Of a stretch of 16,808 nucleotides of DNA, positions 14,781 through 16,808 are shown one piece after another. Under the pieces are notes generated by a model, which saw only the letters and a list, made by a program, of their open reading frames with translations, did no database searches and had not been told where the DNA came from. Origin of the DNA: an uncultured Ruminococcus sp. (GTDB lineage: Bacteria > Bacillota > Clostridia > Oscillospirales > Ruminococcaceae). The first letter of the stretch is position 1; every line of letters starts with the position of its first letter. A program made the translations under genes and the position numbers. The stretch is taken from contig UQQA01000044.1 in assembly GCA_900543105.1 (NCBI GenBank), positions 1-16,808 of the forward strand. Direction: 5' to 3'.

Positions 14781-14795
14781 TTAAAAGGAAAAACA

Positions 14796-16142
14796 ATGAC
14801 TAAAGACCTCACTGCGGGCAGCGTTACAAAAACCATGCTGTTTTTCGCCTGCCCGATGATACTCGGAAACCTTTTGCAGCAGCTCTACAATGTCGCCGAC
14901 TCATTCATCGTCGGAAAATTTATCGGCTCTGATGCGCTCGCAGCAGTCGGCTCGGCTTACTCTCTTATGACGTTCATCACCTCCGTACTCATCGGACTTT
15001 GTATGGGCAGCGGTACGGTATTCTCCGTCTGCTTCGGCAAGGGCGACAGGACGAAGCTGAAAAACAGTGCCGCGGCATCATTCATTTTCATTGCCGCAGT
15101 GACCGTGATAATAAACATTATCGTCTTCGCCGCAGTTGACCCGATCCTGCATATTCTCAACGTCCCCGATGATGTTTATGCGATGATGCGAAGCTATGTC
15201 GTAATAGTTTTCGGCGGATTGATATTAGTTTTTCTGTACAATTATTTCGCATTTCTGCTCCGCGCGATAGGAAATTCAGCCGTGCCGCTGTATTTTCTCG
15301 GAGCAGCGGCGGTGATAAATATTGCGCTCGATATACTGCTCGTTGCGGTTTTCGATATGGGAACGGGCGGAGCTGCGACAGCGACTGTCATTGCACAGGC
15401 TGTTTCGGGAGTGGGACTTGGCGCTTATGTGCTGATAAAAGAACCCGAACTTCTGCCGAAAAAGAGTGAGCTTCACATCACCTCTGCGCTTGTGAAAGAA
15501 GTCACCCGTCACTCGTTCGCAGCCTCAATACAGCAGTCGGTGATGAACTTCGGAATACTGATGATACAAGGTCTTGTAAACAGCTTCGGAACGGCTGTAA
15601 TGGCAGCATTTGCGGCTGCGGTCAAGATAGATTCGTTCGCATATATGCCTGCGCAGGAGTTTGGCAACGCCTTTTCAATTTTCATCTCACAGAATCACGG
15701 CGGCGGAAAGCACGATCGGGTAAAAGAGGGTATGCGCCGCGCGGCTGTAGTTTCGACGGTGTTCTGTCTGTTCGTTTCGGCAATGATATTCGTGCTTGCA
15801 AAATATCTTATGCAGATATTCATTGCCCCGTCCGAAACGGAGATCATCGGAATCGGCATCGGATATCTTCGCATCGAGGGCAGCTTTTACATCGGAATAG
15901 GTGTGCTTTTCCTGCTGTACGGCTTTTACCGAGGAATCGAAAAGCCTGAAATGTCGCTTGTTCTTACAATTATCTCACTCGGAACAAGAGTACTGCTCGC
16001 GTATGTCCTCTCGCCCGTCCCAGCGATAGGCGTTGTCGGAATATGGTCGTCAATACCGATAGGCTGGTTCCTCGCCGATGCTGTCGGAATACTGTATATG
16101 AAAAAAGCGCTCGGAAGCGCGCAAAATAATAAAAACGGCTGA
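14796..16142 (+). CDS. MATE-family efflux transporter
   Basis: A 448-residue integral membrane protein with about twelve hydrophobic segments in two halves. The N-terminus has the family-typical FFACPMILGNLLQQLYNVAD followed by VGKFIGSDALAAVG, and the second half begins RHSFAASIQQSVMNFGILMI and has AFAAAVKIDSF. MATE pumps exchange protons or sodium for cationic drugs and metabolites; the substrate cannot be predicted here. The start ATG 14796 follows AAAGGAA. The stop TGA lies inside the stem of the downstream terminator. It is probably transcribed in part by read-through from the EAL gene. Confidence 0.95.
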   Translation: MTKDLTAGSVTKTMLFFACPMILGNLLQQLYNVADSFIVGKFIGSDALAAVGSAYSLMTFITSVLIGLCMGSGTVFSVCFGKGDRTKLKNSAAASFIFIAAVTVIINIIVFAAVDPILHILNVPDDVYAMMRSYVVIVFGGLILVFLYNYFAFLLRAIGNSAVPLYFLGAAAVINIALDILLVAVFDMGTGGAATATVIAQAVSGVGLGAYVLIKEPELLPKKSELHITSALVKEVTRHSFAASIQQSVMNFGILMIQGLVNSFGTAVMAAFAAAVKIDSFAYMPAQEFGNAFSIFISQNHGGGKHDRVKEGMRRAAVVSTVFCLFVSAMIFVLAKYLMQIFIAPSETEIIGIGIGYLRIEGSFYIGIGVLFLLYGFYRGIEKPEMSLVLTIISLGTRVLLAYVLSPVPAIGVVGIWSSIPIGWFLADAVGILYMKKALGSAQNNKNG

Positions 16143-16164
16143 TGATCGTATCAGCCGTTTTTTT
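16131..16164. terminator. Bidirectional terminator between convergent genes
   Basis: AAAAACGGCTGAT (16131-16143) pairs with ATCAGCCGTTTTT (16150-16162), with a 6-base loop. T runs follow on the plus strand (to 16164), and an A/T-rich flank serves the minus strand. The stem includes the MATE stop codon and lies at the end of the XRE-like gene, so it serves both. Confidence 0.93.
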
Positions 16165-16591
16165 ATTCAAGAGCCTTAAAACCGTGTTCATGGAGCATTA
16201 TATTTGTATCGCTCGCAGTGTAATGCCTCTTTACAGCGAAAATTATCATCGCATCCCGCTCATCCCGTACATAAAGTGAACGCATACATGCGATCTTGAG
16301 GAGTTTTTGGATATCACCGTACTCCAGTTTCATTGCCAGTGCTATAGCAAGCAGCTTATCACGGCTCGGCTTGTCCTTGCTGCCCTCAAATATCTGATAA
16401 ACATATCCTTTGTTAAGCCCCGAAGCTGTAACAATATCGGCTACCGTCATATTTTCCGCTCCAAGGAGCTTGTTAAGATGATCCGAAAGCTTTACGCTGA
16501 CAAAATATTCCGAATTTTTCTTCAGATAATCGTTTATATCCGATATTTCCGAAAGTTCGTTTTCAAGCTTGTCCGTGCTGACTTCGTTCAT
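16163..16591 (-). CDS. XRE-like helix-turn-helix regulator
   Basis: A 142-residue protein. Residues about 1-30 are acidic and may be coiled. A Cro/C1-type helix-turn-helix spans about 33-96: LSDHLNKLLGAENMTVADIV, then ASGLNKGYVYQIFEGSKDKPSRDKLLAIA, the recognition helix and the following helix of the XRE fold. The C-terminal part (about 97-142) has ACMRSLYVRDERDAMIIFAV and an IMLHEHGF ending. Proteins of this layout occur in Lachnospiraceae and Ruminococcaceae, in my recollection sometimes near serine/threonine kinases; no such partner is in this window. GAGAGGAAAT precedes ATG 16591. A perfect palindrome over its own promoter suggests autoregulation. Confidence 0.8.
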   Translation of the reverse strand: MNEVSTDKLENELSEISDINDYLKKNSEYFVSVKLSDHLNKLLGAENMTVADIVTASGLNKGYVYQIFEGSKDKPSRDKLLAIALAMKLEYGDIQKLLKIACMRSLYVRDERDAMIIFAVKRHYTASDTNIMLHEHGFKALE

Positions 16592-16635
16592 TATTTCCTC
16601 TCCCGTTCAAAAAGTAATCTTTCAGCTTACAATTG

Positions 16636-16666
16636 ATATGTTAACATATAAAAAACACGATTTCAA
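16636..16666 (-). promoter_or_regulatory. Promoter of the XRE-like gene with a palindromic operator candidate
   Basis: On the minus strand: TTGAAA (16661-16666), 17 bp with TG before the -10 box, and TAACAT (16638-16643). A perfect 14-bp palindrome, ATATGTTAACATAT (16636-16649), covers the -10 box. A dimeric helix-turn-helix protein bound there would block transcription. Confidence 0.65.
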
Positions 16667-16808
16667 GGGTTTAAAAAATTTTTATGCCAAAATTGGAAAA
16701 ATAAGCTGTCAGCAGACCTTTTCAAAACAGTTATAGTGTATAATACAATAGAGTATAATACTAAACACCAATAAAATACAGGAAAAAATCTGCGCCGAAA
16801 TCGCATAT
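16667..16808 (+). other. Right-edge intergenic sequence
   Basis: AT-rich with no gene visible. GTATAATAC occurs twice (16738-16746 and 16753-16761); either could be a plus-strand -10 box for a gene beyond the edge, but no good -35 box stands at 17 bp from either. Confidence 0.35.

Noticed and set aside
16716..16761. Strong plus-strand promoter at the right edge
   Set aside because: Two TATAAT boxes exist, but neither has a credible -35 box at 16-18 bp, and no coding start is visible before the edge.

Overview
The window looks like chromosomal DNA from a low-to-moderate GC member of the Clostridia, most likely a Ruminococcus-type Oscillospiraceae. The basis is a SAM-I riboswitch in front of metK, Gram-positive style sigma-A promoters and strong AGGAGG ribosome sites, secreted Ig-like (BIG2) proteins, a YitT membrane protein and a Gram-positive type IV pilus cluster. 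The genus is an inference; there is no rRNA or other marker here to fix it.

Layout. (1) Positions 1-5060, minus strand: one compact operon for a type IV pilus or type II secretion-like machine. In transcription order it encodes a transglutaminase-fold lipoprotein, a PilC/GspF platform protein, four small single-pass membrane proteins (one with a recognisable prepilin N-terminus) and a PilT retraction ATPase that runs off the left edge. One clear promoter (5032-5060) precedes it, and the genes are separated by 20 bases or less, with one ATGA overlap. PilB, a prepilin peptidase and the PilM/N/O functions are not in the window. (2) 5000-5367: intergenic, with a heptamer array and a long-looped inverted repeat. 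(3) 5368-6766, minus strand: metK under a complete SAM-I riboswitch with its own promoter and terminator. (4) 6816-11381, minus strand: three paralogous secreted proteins sharing a signal peptide and two Ig-like domains. One ends in a CAP/SCP domain; the other two end in tandem copies of a repeat of about 55-65 residues that I do not recognise. (5) 11410-11589: a roughly 180-bp fold-back, MITE-like element between divergent promoters. (6) Plus strand from 11612: a YitT-family membrane protein, a membrane-bound cyclic-di-GMP protein with a degenerate GGDEF and an apparently intact EAL domain, and a MATE efflux pump. (7) 16163-16666, minus strand: a small XRE-like DNA-binding protein with a perfect palindrome over its promoter, sharing a bidirectional terminator with the MATE gene.

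How the parts may connect. The pilus operon, the secreted surface proteins and the c-di-GMP phosphodiesterase could all belong to surface attachment or motility, but only proximity suggests this. Seven separate promoters each have exactly 17 bp between the -35 and -10 boxes and a TG one base upstream of the -10, so housekeeping promoters in this genome appear to be of the extended -10 type.

The most novel-looking item is the tandem repeat shared by the two large secreted proteins. Next are the transglutaminase lipoprotein leading the pilus operon and the MITE-like element.
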